64,000 nucleotides of DNA. It comes from Selaginella tamariscina. Its lineage: Eukaryota; Streptophyta; Lycopodiopsida; Selaginellales; Selaginellaceae. Position 1 is the stretch's first letter, and each line of letters opens with the position of its first letter. The notes beneath the pieces are model-generated. The model worked only from the letters and a program-made list of their open reading frames with translations. It ran no database searches and was not told the origin of the DNA. A program made the position numbers and the translations under genes. Of the stretch, positions 10,969-23,100 are shown in pieces. The stretch lies in assembly GCA_003024785.1 (NCBI GenBank), contig PUQB01000449.1:62001-126000 (forward strand), in the 5' to 3' direction.

Positions 10969-12329
10969 ATCAAGAACTCTTTAAGATCTTGGCTAACCGA
11001 GAATTTTAAGTAAAAAAGATGTGTAAACTGGATAAATCCCTAACGGATTATAATGCAATCCTAATGAATTCCTCAACCCCTAAATTTTAATTTTAAGAGA
11101 GAATGTAAGAGAGTGAATTTTTATAAGTATTTTTAAATTTGTTTATAATACTTGTAAATAGCACTAAGGGTGCTGTGCTTTTTTATAAACAATAGCACTC
11201 AATTTAATGTCGCTCCTGATTAAGGAAAGAAGATCTAAAGAGAGAAAATTATAAAAATGAAGAAACTCTTGCGAGATAAAGAACCGAATCTGAATTTGAG
11301 TGAAAAATTAAAAGCATTTTCAAAGTTACATGTCAGACTAACAATACTTATGTCGGAATTTTAAATTTTTGAAAATAAAATAAAATTTTAAATGAGTTAA
11401 CATAAATAACCAACTCTCTGGCATATATACTTTTTGTTTCTAATGATTTTTATAAATTACATTTAATATATTTAACATTATCAAGTGATTCAAGCTGTTT
11501 CATTTTATAAAATTTTAGTAATTATTCTACATTCTTAATATTCCAGTATATTTATTAAGTATATATTATAAATATATATACTTATACGATAGATAAAATG
11601 ATATATTATTATGTATCATTTAAAATATATTCATAGTGTGTATATTAATATTGTTTTCTTAATTATTCCAGTAATTAATCTACATTTCTTTACATTAATG
11701 GGATATTCTTTATTATTTTCTTTTTATTCCAAGAATATTCCAATATTAAACCTAATTATCTTAATTAAATTAGTAATAATATTTTTAATTATTTGAGTAA
11801 TTATTGCACATGTGCTTATATTAATGGGATTTTCTCAATTATTTTCTTATTATTTCAAGGATATTCCAATGTTAAACCTTATTATCAATATTAAATTAAT
11901 ATATATTATTAAAACTATATATGACTATATATTAAATAAAAATATATTATTATGTATAATTTAAAATATGTTCATAGTGTGTATATTAATATTATTTTCA
12001 CTTTAATTCAATGTTTCTTTTGCACACATATATAAACACAATAAAAAATTTACATATACACGTGCACACGCATTATAAGCACTTACAAAGACACATGCAC
12101 ACATATACACAAGTCGATGGGTGAATCACAATATAAATAAATGTTCATGGGTCTAGCATCTAGCTTTATATTTACGGTTTAGATTTTAAATTCCAAACCA
12201 AACATTTATAGTTACACACACTTACATTGAGGCTTACATATACATACACGAAATATTTATAAACTTTTACATGCACACAACACACTCACACATATGCATT
12301 GAAAGCACCTATAGAGACACATATAGGAT

Positions 12330-12347
12330 TTAGGGTTTAAACCCTAA
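12330..12347. repeat. Head-to-head telomere-like palindrome
   Basis: TTAGGGTTTAAACCCTAA is a perfect palindrome of plant-type telomere units (TTTAGGG). A shorter version, GGGTTTAAACCC, lies at 12789-12800. Both sit in the AT-rich block of the composite transposon. Confidence 0.6.
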
Positions 12348-13004
12348 ACCAAGCATTTATCATTACACACACTCTACACTAGTACTTACATATACACACA
12401 CAAAACATCCATATTATATTTATGTTTAGTGTTTAGAGTAAATTTATATTAAATAATTAGAAAAATGTGCATGGATTTAATTATACTAATATATATATTA
12501 TGTGCTATGATTGCTTTCAAATGTGTTTTAATATCATTATGTTATTTAAGTTAAAATTGAGTAAAATTCAAATATATACATACACTTTTAAAGTATGAGC
12601 AAATTATAATTTGCATTTTTAAAAATAAAGTTTTTAAAATAATTGACAAATCAATATAATGATTTGTGATTTTATGTTTATCTACTTGATTATCAACAAT
12701 TCTTTATACGTGTTTTCTTGTGTATTTTTATACAAATAATAGACTTTTAATACAGATATTTAAAATTTAATAATAAAATACTTACATTGGGTTTAAACCC
12801 TAAACCAAATTGGGGAGATATGTTGCTTCTTTATCGAAAACATCATGTTAAACGCATGTATGTTCCATATGTACTTAGTCTGTGTGTATGTAACAAATTG
12901 ATTTCACACATGTAATATGTATGTATGTCTACGTGTATACATGTGTGACACTGTGTATATACTAATGTATGCAATGTGTGCAAAATTAATTTTTTAACAC
13001 TCTC

Positions 13005-13022
13005 TCTCTCTCTCTCTCTCTC
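13005..13022. repeat. TC microsatellite
   Basis: A pure TC run within the AT-rich block of copy B. Confidence 0.85.
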
Positions 13023-13542
13023 ATACACACCATGGATGATCCATAATATGACACTGACATGATATGTACTATGTACATATGTTTATATGTATATTATATG
13101 TGTGTATGTATGTATTACTGTACGTGAAAATTTAACATGTTCATAGACACATATGTTAAACACCTACATGTTTTATATTTTTGGGGTGTGATACACCCAC
13201 ACACCCAGATTATGATAATATATTTGTTTAGAGTTAATATATATTCTTTTTAGGGTTTATGTATATTCTTCGGGTTTCAGAGGAGAAAGACACGGCGGTG
13301 GTGGAATGTGCAATAGATCAATAGATCTCTTTCTCAAACAAGGTGTGGCGGTGTAATAGTGAAGGTGCATTCACACAGGTGAAATCTCTCTCACATGCAC
13401 ACTCCTGTGTATACATATACATATATTTTTGTGTGTGATAAATAATTTAATTATTTATTTGTATTTACATATACATTTATATGTATGTGTATTTATATAA
13501 TAAAATTTATTTATTTATCTCTCGCACATACACACACACTCT

Positions 13543-13573
<31 letters not shown>

Positions 13574-14757
13574 TTGTATAATTTTATTTATTTAGCTCAC
13601 ACATGCACACTCACAATATACATATACACATATATATACATATATACATATATATATGTGTGTGTATCTGTATAATTTTATTTATTTAGCTATTAATTTT
13701 CTGCACTAATTTCATCCACTTCTCTATGAGACAAAGAAGAGTGTATGTGAATTTACCAATGTATTAATATATATAAGCACATGTTTGTCTGTATATTATA
13801 TTTCTCGCCATTTAAATAGCATGAACATTTCAGAGAAAAATATGTATAGACTCTGTAAAGTTTTAATAGTGTATTTGTATATTCGGGTTTATACGAGTGT
13901 GTGTGCGTTTTTATATAAATTGTATTCATAATGTATTATTGTGTAGAAAGAAGGATTGATATAAGAAAGAGATTCAGTCACTAGTATGGAGTCGTTATTA
14001 AATTCTGGGTAAGAATTAATACAAAACATGTTATACTCAGATATGTGTTTAAAGAAGTAATCATTTTTGTATTCAGATGTGGAATTGAGGTGACATTGAA
14101 GACGAGGAGGAGATGAGATGGGCAGGGGGATTCTGGAATCAACCTAGCCATATTTCAAAATAAACGGGAAGCACATTGGATCAACCATGGTTGTTGTCAA
14201 GCTAACCTCTGTCACATTGCGTGGACAAGCAAAATAATGGAAACTAGATTCATTAGTCAAGCACCTGACGGCATGTTGCAAATCGAGATTGGATGATGCT
14301 CAAAATAAATATCTTGTTCCATCCAATGTCACGTTTTTGGATTCGGAGGACGCGAGATACAACAAGAACCTCGGGTGGTTTTGTCGGCTTGTGGATTATA
14401 ACATTCACGTGTTCACTAATGATGTCAACTGTGCAGTTCTTCTTCAGCTAAACAAAAACTCATCTATGGAGGGGATCCAATTAGATGTTTTCGAGGATCT
14501 CAATGTTCATTGAGTAGGTGTATTCATAGCAGATATTGCTTCACAATACAGATCATCCACAAGTGAAGCAATCGTCCCTCTTCTTATTAAAGAAGAACAT
14601 AGCGACATCATTAGGGAGATGACAGGGTGGCTCGATCCTAGGTTCTTTACAGATCACATTCAATTTGCTTAGGAATCTTCGTGTGCCAAAAACGTTAGAA
14701 CAGCTGCAGTCATGGCTCACGTGATTCAGACTGCAAAAGAAAATCATTTGTCGTTTT

Positions 14758-15707
14758 TGTCATAGTTTTTACTATGACTCAACCCTTTACTTTGGGGTTT
14801 GACTGTTGTTACCTACCGAGTTGTGTGACGAACCCTAGATGTAGTAGGAAACAGGCCCACTTAGTGCACTTGGGTATCTGGTGATGGTCGGCCGGGTGTC
14901 ATTAGGTATTTGCAGGAAACTCTAGGTGAAGCTAGAACTTACCTTCTAGAAACTCTCCCCCGGTTTGACGTAGGTTTTTCGTTAAATATAGCTTGTCAAA
15001 AGGGTTAGGGACACCCCTAGGGTTGCCCTAACCCCACGCCCTAATACCCCCCCCTAGGGGTTAGGTTTAGGGTTAGGTTAGGACAACCATTTTCTCTAAG
15101 GGCTGGCATTTTTGTGCCAGCCCACTTACTCATTTAGGTAAACAGGGGGGGGGGGTCCGTCACATAAATAAGGTAGAGTGTATGTAGTGAGGCTTCCTGG
15201 GTTCAAAAGAAGCTCGTTAACCTCCTACCGGTGCAAGCTAAGCTTGTGTCGTCAAGGTGCAACCCTCTGTTGTGCCGCCCAAACTTCCACACGACAGGGG
15301 TACAACCCACCCTAGGGTTAGACTATCCTTATCGTTGGCAGGATCTTGCCTTTGAGACAAGGGCACGTCACTTCCAAGGAGTTAGCCAGATTCCTTGGTC
15401 CGAAAACCTGCTCGCAAGCTCAAAGGTATTGCCCGAGTTCACGTTCCGCAGAACTAGTGGTTGAGGCCTTGCTCCGGCCGCCTCAACCACACCAAGCTAG
15501 GAACAACACCTATAACTCGGCCAGTTCGTGCATCCTGATTCACAAGGTGAGTCTCGTTCGTGGACTTGGTCAGTTAGGGTTTAAGTTCCTAAGGGTTGGG
15601 TTCCTAATACGGGTTACTTTACCAGATTCCGTGGGGTTTCCAGAGAGGGGATTCCAGGGTTGGCACCTGGCAAGCCACCTTTGTGGCACCAGGTAAAAAC
15701 TCTGACA
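14758..15707 (+). mobile_element. Solo LTR, family X (950 bp), in cargo gene copy B
   Basis: It starts TGTCATAGTTTTTACTATG and ends GTAAAAACTCTGACA. It is flanked by the 5-bp duplication GTTTT (14753-14757 and 15708-15712). The undisturbed sequence in copy A (about 2776-2795) shows the empty site. It contains CCCTAACCC-like tracts and a G run near 15145. No internal genes remain. Confidence 0.88.
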
Positions 15708-16326
15708 GTTTTCTTAGCTGCACTTGTGGCATCCCATGCTGCAATAAGCCACAAGGAAATAATGTTGGATGATAGGATTTACGAGTGTAGGGTTAAGTAT
15801 TGTAGCATTAACCCCAACTTCAATTACATACCACTCAACCAAGAACGTATAGCTGAGCTGATGGAGAAGATGAAGGACGACAGTTTTTACATTATTTCAC
15901 ATAATGCTGTTTTGTGCCCATATTATGAAAGAAAGAAAGGCATTGAGATAGTATGGGTGACAACACCAAAAACAAATCATGATGATCCAGATAGAGAATA
16001 AAAAATCAATCAGGTATTACATTATTAACGGCCAACACATGATAACGGCAGCCCAATAACTTCTCAATGAACACAAATAAAGGAACAATGGCAACAAAAC
16101 TTTCTGAGCATACCCGTGAGAAGCTAACAAAAGATCAGCATTTTTAGCTAAGCTAAATCTCGCAACCTAGTAATATCATAAGTTATCGGCGGAATGGGAC
16201 GCTGCTGACACCAACCACTACAATAGCAAAATATGGGAGAAGTTCAAACACATACGATCCATGTGGGAAAATCTTGGGCAACCACAAAGAGCTACTGCAG
16301 GGAGAGAAAAAAGTGTAAAATATTGG

Positions 16327-16394
16327 GTAAGTAAATTGTCTTTGCGAGATTTATTTCGCTCTATATATTAATTTGTCTTTTTTTTAATCTTCAG
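16327..16394 (+). other. Intron of cargo gene copy B with eroded palindrome
   Basis: GTAAGT donor and TCTTCAG acceptor, equivalent to 3386-3445 in copy A. The palindrome relic at 16343-16360 reads TGCGAGATTTATTTCGCT. Confidence 0.7.
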
Positions 16395-17232
16395 AAAGCT
16401 GAAGAAATTGCAACAGTTGATTTTGCCCATGTGGGCAGGAAGGAAACATCCTTTTCGATGATGTTGATTTCTTGCTCCAAGGACAAGGTCTTTGCCAAAT
16501 GGGTGGGGATTATAAATCGTTTACAAAATGAACATTGAAGAAGAAGCAGACAAGTGAAGGGAGCCCTTGAAAAAGTCTACAAAGAAACCCAGTAAGACGC
16601 CGAAGGCTAAGTCTAATCAATCTGCGAAGGATGTAAATAACAACTTCAAGCTCGCATGGTTGAAGCCTTTGAATGGAATAATGGTGGAGGAGACGGATGT
16701 GTTAGCTGATTTGGTGGCTGATGATAAACTACAAATTAATAACAGCAGCCCCACCTCTCCTTTTCATCTCAAGGCAATGGAGCTAAAGACGATCATGCAC
16801 TTCAAGGAGTGGTTGGGAATACACTGCATAAACTGGGTTAGACCTTGGCTTCAACATACAAAGAAGTCAGCAAATATCTGCATGTGACAGATGATGATAT
16901 GCTTGTGCAATGGATGAATCAATCAGAAGATCTAGGCAAGAATCTATTGCATGCCAACTCAAGAAAGGAGAACATCACAATGACGCTTCTCTTATGGCAG
17001 TCCTTCAGCAGTGGAGAACCGAGTTAAACCTTATAAAGGAGGATGCTACGAATCATAACAAAGTCCTACAGATGTTTGTTGTCAGATTCAAAGACTTTAT
17101 GGGTAACATCACTGCTTGCAAGAAATCGTTTCAATATTTGTGATGGATCGGCAGGTGTCAAAAAATCCTTCCTTAGAAAAGGCATTAAAGAATTTGGTGG
17201 AGAACTTAGCTATGCAAGCATGTACAAAGAAG

Positions 17233-17281
17233 GTATTTATTATTGAATTTTTGCACACTTAACTAATACCTACATTTTCAG
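17233..17281 (+). other. Intron of cargo gene copy B bounded by a direct repeat
   Basis: GTATTTATTATTG...CATTTTCAG, the counterpart of 4281-4333, with the same GGTATTTATT duplication at its two junctions. Confidence 0.6.
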
Positions 17282-18132
17282 GTATTTATTTCTTGATTCT
17301 GGCTCATGTCCACCGACACTTTTGCCTTCATCTTCGTCAAGAAGAATAAACATTGTTGGACTGGATTTTATATGAACGATGCTAATCCCAAGTATATTCA
17401 TATGGTTGTTCACTTGGTTGTTAGGAATGCACCAAACAATTTTAAACTTCTAATGACTAGCCAAGCATCTGTTTGCACTCCAACGGGCCTAAACCTCCAT
17501 CTGATACACTGATAGCTAAGAGGGATGTATTCGGCAATGTACGTTATCCAAACATTACAAGCTAGGTTGCACGGAGCATCGTCAACTTGATCATGGGTTT
17601 CACAGTAATGCATGAGTTTTTACTACTGCACTAGAAGATCCGTCTTGAAGGAGTGTTACCTTCGGATACATGTGTGTTTGCCGTTGAAAAGAATAAAACC
17701 ATGGTTGAGGACTTGAACAAGTGGATAAAGACTGACTACCCCAACAAACTCATACATGAGTATTTGGGAAAATTCCCTCCCGAGAAGTGCGATAGCTATG
17801 AGGAGGAGCCTGGTTCAATGTCAGAGTCTGAGAATGATCTTGAACCAGATATTAGACCAAAAAGTTATCTTAAGAAGTACAAAACATTCACTTACTCTAT
17901 TAACCATGAAACATTAAAGAAGAAACAGAATATGTTAAACGATCTTCTAAGCGGTTGAAACCTTCTTTGCCTCACTCCAAAAGGTAACAGTTAAAGAAGA
18001 ATTTTAATGAATTGTTAAACTGACAAATAGTTATAAATGAGTGTAACATAAAGCATTTTTGTATATTTCGTTTATATTTGTACGGAAAATAAGAGAGGGG
18101 TTTGGCAAAAATTTCTTGTGCCACATATCAGA

Positions 18133-19307
18133 ATGACAGAGTTCATGCAGGAAATGAATAATAATGCAGCTCAAAAACATTCTTACTATGGGGACCACAT
18201 CAATTTTTGCATCACCATTTTTATTGCCTTTAGTTCCTAAATCACTTTCTTCAATGCTTGCAATATATGAATCTTGTAAGGATAATGTACAAGTAAATGA
18301 TAAAGGGATCGACAACAATATAGCGTCAAAAGATAAATGTGAAAGGGACCAAACAAGTGAGTTACAAAGCATTCAAGAGGCAACTTGCCCCTTGCTACTC
18401 ATGGTCATATTGTGTTGTTGAATGACAATGGTGTTTTGCTTCATCGACAAAGGTGTGAGGATAGAGAAAAAGAAATCAAACAAGGAGATTTCATTCGTTG
18501 TCATGATAAATTTCGTTATGATGTTTTTTATCCAGGGTTGGACCATCTCTTTTAAAAGGTTAAGGAGATGCGTGGAATTATGGGGATTTGGTCATACATG
18601 CTGATTTACAACTTGACACCACTGTTGAATTTACTTAACAAACATTAGTGTTCTAGAAGAGATGATTCGTAAAGATTAAATTTTTTACCAGCGAATATGT
18701 TATAAATCTCTCGAATTTTACAATATAGAAAGAAAAGCAAGTCATACTTCTTCAAGAATGAAAGATTAATTAGGCTTCATTGAGAGATCAATCAATTAAG
18801 GACAATGAAGAATGCACATATCTTAGTAGTAAATGACTCTCCTCAAAAGGCTATGCTTAACCAAAACATTACTTGTATCCATCCAATCACTTTCGACCCA
18901 TATTCTGATATCAATACCATGGATGAGCTAGTGAACTACTTAGATATGTGCTTCAAAAAGAAGAATCTTGAAAACTTAATATTCACCATATTAAACATAC
19001 CTTGACACTTTTTTTTTCTTGTGATTTTAAATTTTATAAATTGAAGGAGAACAACCGGGCTCTACAATATTATTCTTAAGGAATGTCATGTTTTAAATAA
19101 ACTTTATGCACTCCTGTTCTTATCACAGTTTATGTATTAACAAGGATGGCAACTCCTAATTGCATTCGTGAGAGTTTTAGGTGGTGGCAACAACATAAAG
19201 ATATTGACCAAAATGATTCAATTAATCCGGAAAGTGATGACTTAGATAAAATGAAGAGATTTCTCTGTATGGTTAAGGAGAAAGTATTTACAAATAGATT
19301 AACATGA
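18133..19307 (+). pseudogene. FCP1/NIF-type HAD phosphatase-like cargo gene, copy B
   Basis: It starts at the conserved ATG (MTEFMQEMNNNAAQ) and stops at TGA 19305-19307. The N-terminal stretch keeps TSIFASPFLLPLVPKSLSSML, then DKCERDQTSELQSIQEAT. The nucleophile region reads LLNDNGVLLHRQR, so the first Asp of the DxD motif is also lost in this copy. Later parts of the fold are recognisable: GWTISFKRLRR and ILVVNDSPQKAMLNQN, with Asn where copy A has Asp (VVDDSP). There are several frame changes and stops. This copy is more decayed than copy A, and the catalytic residues are not preserved. Confidence 0.7.
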
Positions 19308-19553
19308 AAAGGATTTTATTTGTAATTATGTTTGATAATATTTTTTAATTATTATAAAATATTTTTACAATGAAGAATAATACGAATATTCTAAGATATT
19401 TTAATAATATTCTTTACTAAGTAAAATTAATAAAGGATTAACTTGTTAATTAATTAATATTTAAGTCTTAATTAAATATTTGATAATTAATTAATTAATA
19501 ATTAAAGCTTAAGTATTAATTAATAATTTATTTTATATTCCCCTTTCATGTAT

Positions 19554-19579
19554 CATGCCCATTTTAGTTACAACGTGCA
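19554..19579. repeat. Right terminal inverted repeat of composite transposon, copy B
   Basis: It reads, from the outside inward, TGCACGTTGTAACTAAAA then TGGGCATG, as at 6649-6674. The sequence after 19579 is unrelated to that after 6674, as expected for two insertions. Confidence 0.75.
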
Positions 19580-20134
19580 CATCTAGTATAAGTAGTTGAC
19601 ACATTGCTATATATTGGTCACTTGTATCGTTTATTTTATGCTGTAAGTATATTATATATGGCTACCACTAATACACATGCACACACACACACACACACAC
19701 ACACATACATATCAGATTATGTGTGTGTGTATGTATGCCAAATTGTCATGAGAGAGAACCTGAAATAGAAATAAATTCATTGAATATTATACTTATGCCA
19801 TGTATTATAGTGCATTTTCGGATATACTCAAAACTTCAATACAAGCCTTAAATATATATAGTAGTAAATCACTAAATATATTATACATTCATCTAGTAAT
19901 ATTTATAGATGAATTATATATATATACATCATATACATGTATTTTTAATGCATATGTATTCTACTGACTTAATGCACCTCCATTACACATGTCATCCTTA
20001 GGACCTTGGTGATTGGTTTATATATAAGGGGATCAATGTATATTATATTATAAATTCAAGTATAATAGATAATATGATATATTTATTATATAATATAATA
20101 TATGCCTTATATGTATTTATATAAACCCTATAAA
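19580..20134. other. Intergenic AT-rich stretch
   Basis: No gene seen. It contains an AC microsatellite (about 19675-19706) and TATA-rich DNA. About 45 bp at 19957-20002 (CTACTGACTTAATGCACCTCC...) resembles the reverse complement of 29735-29787, the border before the 3' LTR of gypsy-2. Confidence 0.6.
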
Positions 20135-23100
20135 TGCATAGTATATAAGACCATGTCATAGGGTGGCGACTCAATAGGGAAAGTAGAGAGGTAAATAGTG
20201 GGTCAAGGTCCTTCTAGTCCATCTTCTTGTGTGTGTCTTGTTCCGGCCATCTCGTACTTCTAAGAGACAATATATACATATCTCTTATGTCTACAATTGC
20301 CCACCTCTCCAAATCTCCTTCCTTCCTCTCCTCTTCTTGCTCCCTCCTCAAAGGAGCCCAAGAGGGGATCTTCAATCCACCGGTACACAGACCCTTGCGA
20401 TGTTCGAGTAGAGGCGTCACCACAACACCTTTATGTACATCATGAAGTCATGGTTGGACCCTTAGCTTGGAACCCCGAATTGGGCATTGACTGGCATCTT
20501 GACGACCATCGAGACTACCTAAGTCATAGCCTACAAAGTCTCTGATGACCATTTGTGGCGAACGTAGAGGGATAATTGCCATACTTGGATGGAGTTCATA
20601 GTAATTAGTAGAGTTGTTGTCCGAAGAAGAGATCGAAGAGTCAGGATTAACTCGTTCAAACAATTGGAGATCAATGAATATTAACTAGCCAGGAGGATGC
20701 GTTGTGTTGACTAGGAGAAAATAAGAAAGGGCATGGAGGTACCCCAAATGCCACAGTTGGCCCCAACCTCTCCCGTCCAAGTTCATGATGTAGATACCAC
20801 ATGGCCAACCTCATGAGAAGCAGAGGACCCGACGCAACACCATTGAAGTTGATCGCAAGCCACAAACAATGAAGAAAGGTATGAAGAACCCCTAGCATGA
20901 CCTAATAAAATCCTAGATCTAGGAACATGTGGGAATGAGCAACACCTGGACATGCAAGACTACCTGGCAACAACTTATGAAGTAGAGTGGGACGGATGGT
21001 GGGACGAAGGAAGCCTTCCACCTCCTCTCGACATAGGTGAAAGTGACGTCTACGATGAGTCTCCACACCATATAACTGAACTTGTATTCAATGAGTACCC
21101 CAAAGGGGGAGACCTTGCACATAACCCAAGAACATGGGAAGCCTGCATTGGAGGCAAGAAACTCGAAGTGGCAACGACAGTGCAAGGAGTGACGATGGAC
21201 GAGAGTTGAAGGTTCCGTGCACCCAACACTTTGAGGGACACAAGGTAGTAAACCTAGGGCCATCGTCACCTAGCATGGCAGCTGTGGATGCCCAAAAAGA
21301 GGGAAGGAAGAGCCTTATTCAAAAGGCCCCTATAGGGAGGGCACCAACCATTGATGAAGAAATTCCTACACTAGGAGTGTAGAGATTGGACGATGCAGTA
21401 GGCCAAGGTGAGTACCAGAATGGCAGCTTGAGGCTCTACAAAGTTGGGCAACACATGGGAAGGCCACCCATAAGAAGGTGATTGAACATCGATGAGCTAA
21501 CAGATTAGGAATGAGCGCCAATGTCTACAAGATGCCTCTCTAGAACCAAGTAGTGTTGTCTGCAAAGGTGTACGGCAGAGCCACAACAACCAAAAGAGGA
21601 GGGGATACCGTCATGGGGAGAGGAGAATCTGCCCTGGCAGTTATGACCATCACATCATCACAAGGCAATTTTGCAAAGTCGCACGGTCATGCCAAGACAA
21701 CTGCTAGACGAGGGGATACCGTCCAATTGAGGAGTGCTGCACTGCTAGCAAACATGATGGTCCCATGAAGGGAGCCCATCCTCATCAACTATCATGAATG
21801 GAAGGGTGGTTGTGCGAGGGAGGAAGAAGATACTCCTAGGGTACTAAGACTTAGACCTCAACACGTCCAAAATTGAAGGACTAGACCGAAATAATTCCCA
21901 GGAGCAACGGGAAGCTATAGGTATAAACCCAATAACCTTACTAGTTCATGCACTCAATCGATGTAGGAGAGCACATTGACAATGTCCTTACCCACGTTCC
22001 GGGAGGGAGGGGCCAAGATCCCAACCAACATGTGCACAAGTTTGAATAAGTGTGCGAGTTAAGAAGTGTAATCAACAACCACAAGAAACTAAATGCATTT
22101 GAATGCACCATAGACAAGAAGGCACATGCATGGTGGATGTGATTCTATGAGGCAAATGAAGGAGCTCGATGGGAGACCGCTCGAAGAGCGTTCCTGGACA
22201 CTTTTCGGAAGAAAAGAAGAGAAGGAGGTAATGCATAAATTAGCTAACTATAAACAAAAATAGGGGAATTGGTCAATGAATACACGATCTACATGTTGGG
22301 ATATATCACTCGACTAAGGGATTCATTGGTCGATCTTACCAAGTGATGTGGTATTGGAATGGATTGTGACTGGAGGTTTGCAAATGGATTGTGTTGGACA
22401 ATGATCGGATCTTTAACAAGTTGCTTTGATACACCAAGAAAGCTGAGAAGTGAGAAGTCAAGAGGCACAAGAAGAGGAAGACACAAGACAAATCCGATGT
22501 TGAAGAGGCGAACGACCACAGACGAGGAAAACCTCTCAAACACCCCAAGGCCCCCGAGAAGGGAACGACACTCGGGAACCAAAGAGCAATGACAACCACA
22601 ATGAGGAGAGGTCCATAGGGCTGCAATTTGGAAGGAGGACTTGACTGCAACGCTTGCCCAACTACGATACACAACACGCAAAGACAAGTATTGTAGGGTA
22701 TGTAATGTTCGTGGATCCCACAACACATATGACTGCTATAGGCTGATCGAGCTCATGAATAATACACTACCCTAGGCAGCTACATTAACCATCAAGTAGA
22801 GGTCAGAGGTAGATGCAAACAACCTGAGGGATCAAGGATGTAGGACCAATAAGAGTGACTAGTTCTGCAGAAGGTCACGGTTGGGCGAGTGCAGCCGGAG
22901 GTCACATATGCAATAGTCACCACCTACTCTATCGTTGCTCTTGGATCTTGATGATCAAGCCAATGGTAGAAGTGCATGTGTGGGGACTCACAAAGGCAGT
23001 AGACAGCCCAACCACCTCTCATGTAACACTGGCCTTTGCACCACAAGCCAACCATGTAGTGATGGTACCACCAGAGTTACAATGTGGGCAATCACGAGGT

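Larger units (their letters stand above)
10985..13990. mobile_element. AT-rich middle block of the composite transposon, copy B
   Basis: 10985-11890 is collinear with 63062-64000, for example CTAAATTTTAATTTTAAGAG..., CTGTGCTTTTTTATAAACAATAGCAC and the repeated TTAATGGGATTTTCTCAATT. The block therefore belongs to the same element as the transposase half. It starts with an eroded palindrome unit at about 11024-11044 (matching 63095-63116). It then holds AT-rich repeats of TTAATGGGATWTTCT, two diverged units with CACACTTACA and TTTAGGGTTTAAACCC (about 12060-12430, again near 12785), and a TG/CA-rich minisatellite at about 13380-13690. I see no gene; the short open frames are low-complexity. Confidence 0.7.
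14081..17987 (+). pseudogene. ParB-like plus methyltransferase-like cargo gene, copy B
   Basis: This is the second copy of the 2073-4959 gene, with several frame changes and split by a solo LTR at 14758-15707. An upstream acceptor TTTTTGTATTCAG precedes the first conserved coding. Visible parts are the N-terminal region (14289-14513, PSNVTFLDSEDARYNKNLGWF), then ParB-like coding at 15713-16080 (ECRVKYCSINPNFNY, LNQERIAELMEKMKDD, YYIINGQHMITAAQ). After the intron 16327-16394 comes the conserved middle (16640-17020, DKLQINNSSPTSPFHLKAMEL). After the intron 17233-17281 lies the methyltransferase-like motif (about 17600-17697, ending CVFAVEKNKTMVEDLNKW). The C-terminal acidic and basic tail ends near KRSSKRLKPSLPHSKR. 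This copy keeps about 125 bp near 17760-17900 that copy A lacks, including EEEPGSMSESENDLEPD. As in copy A, no clear catalytic DPPY box is seen. Confidence 0.58.

Noticed and set aside
12843-13675. Short open frames with Thr/His/Tyr repeats
   Set aside because: Translations of TG/CA and TC microsatellites.
22289-22728. 145- and 130-residue minus-strand open frames
   Set aside because: They lie antisense to the gag and zinc-knuckle region of gypsy-2, which has clear plus-strand motifs.
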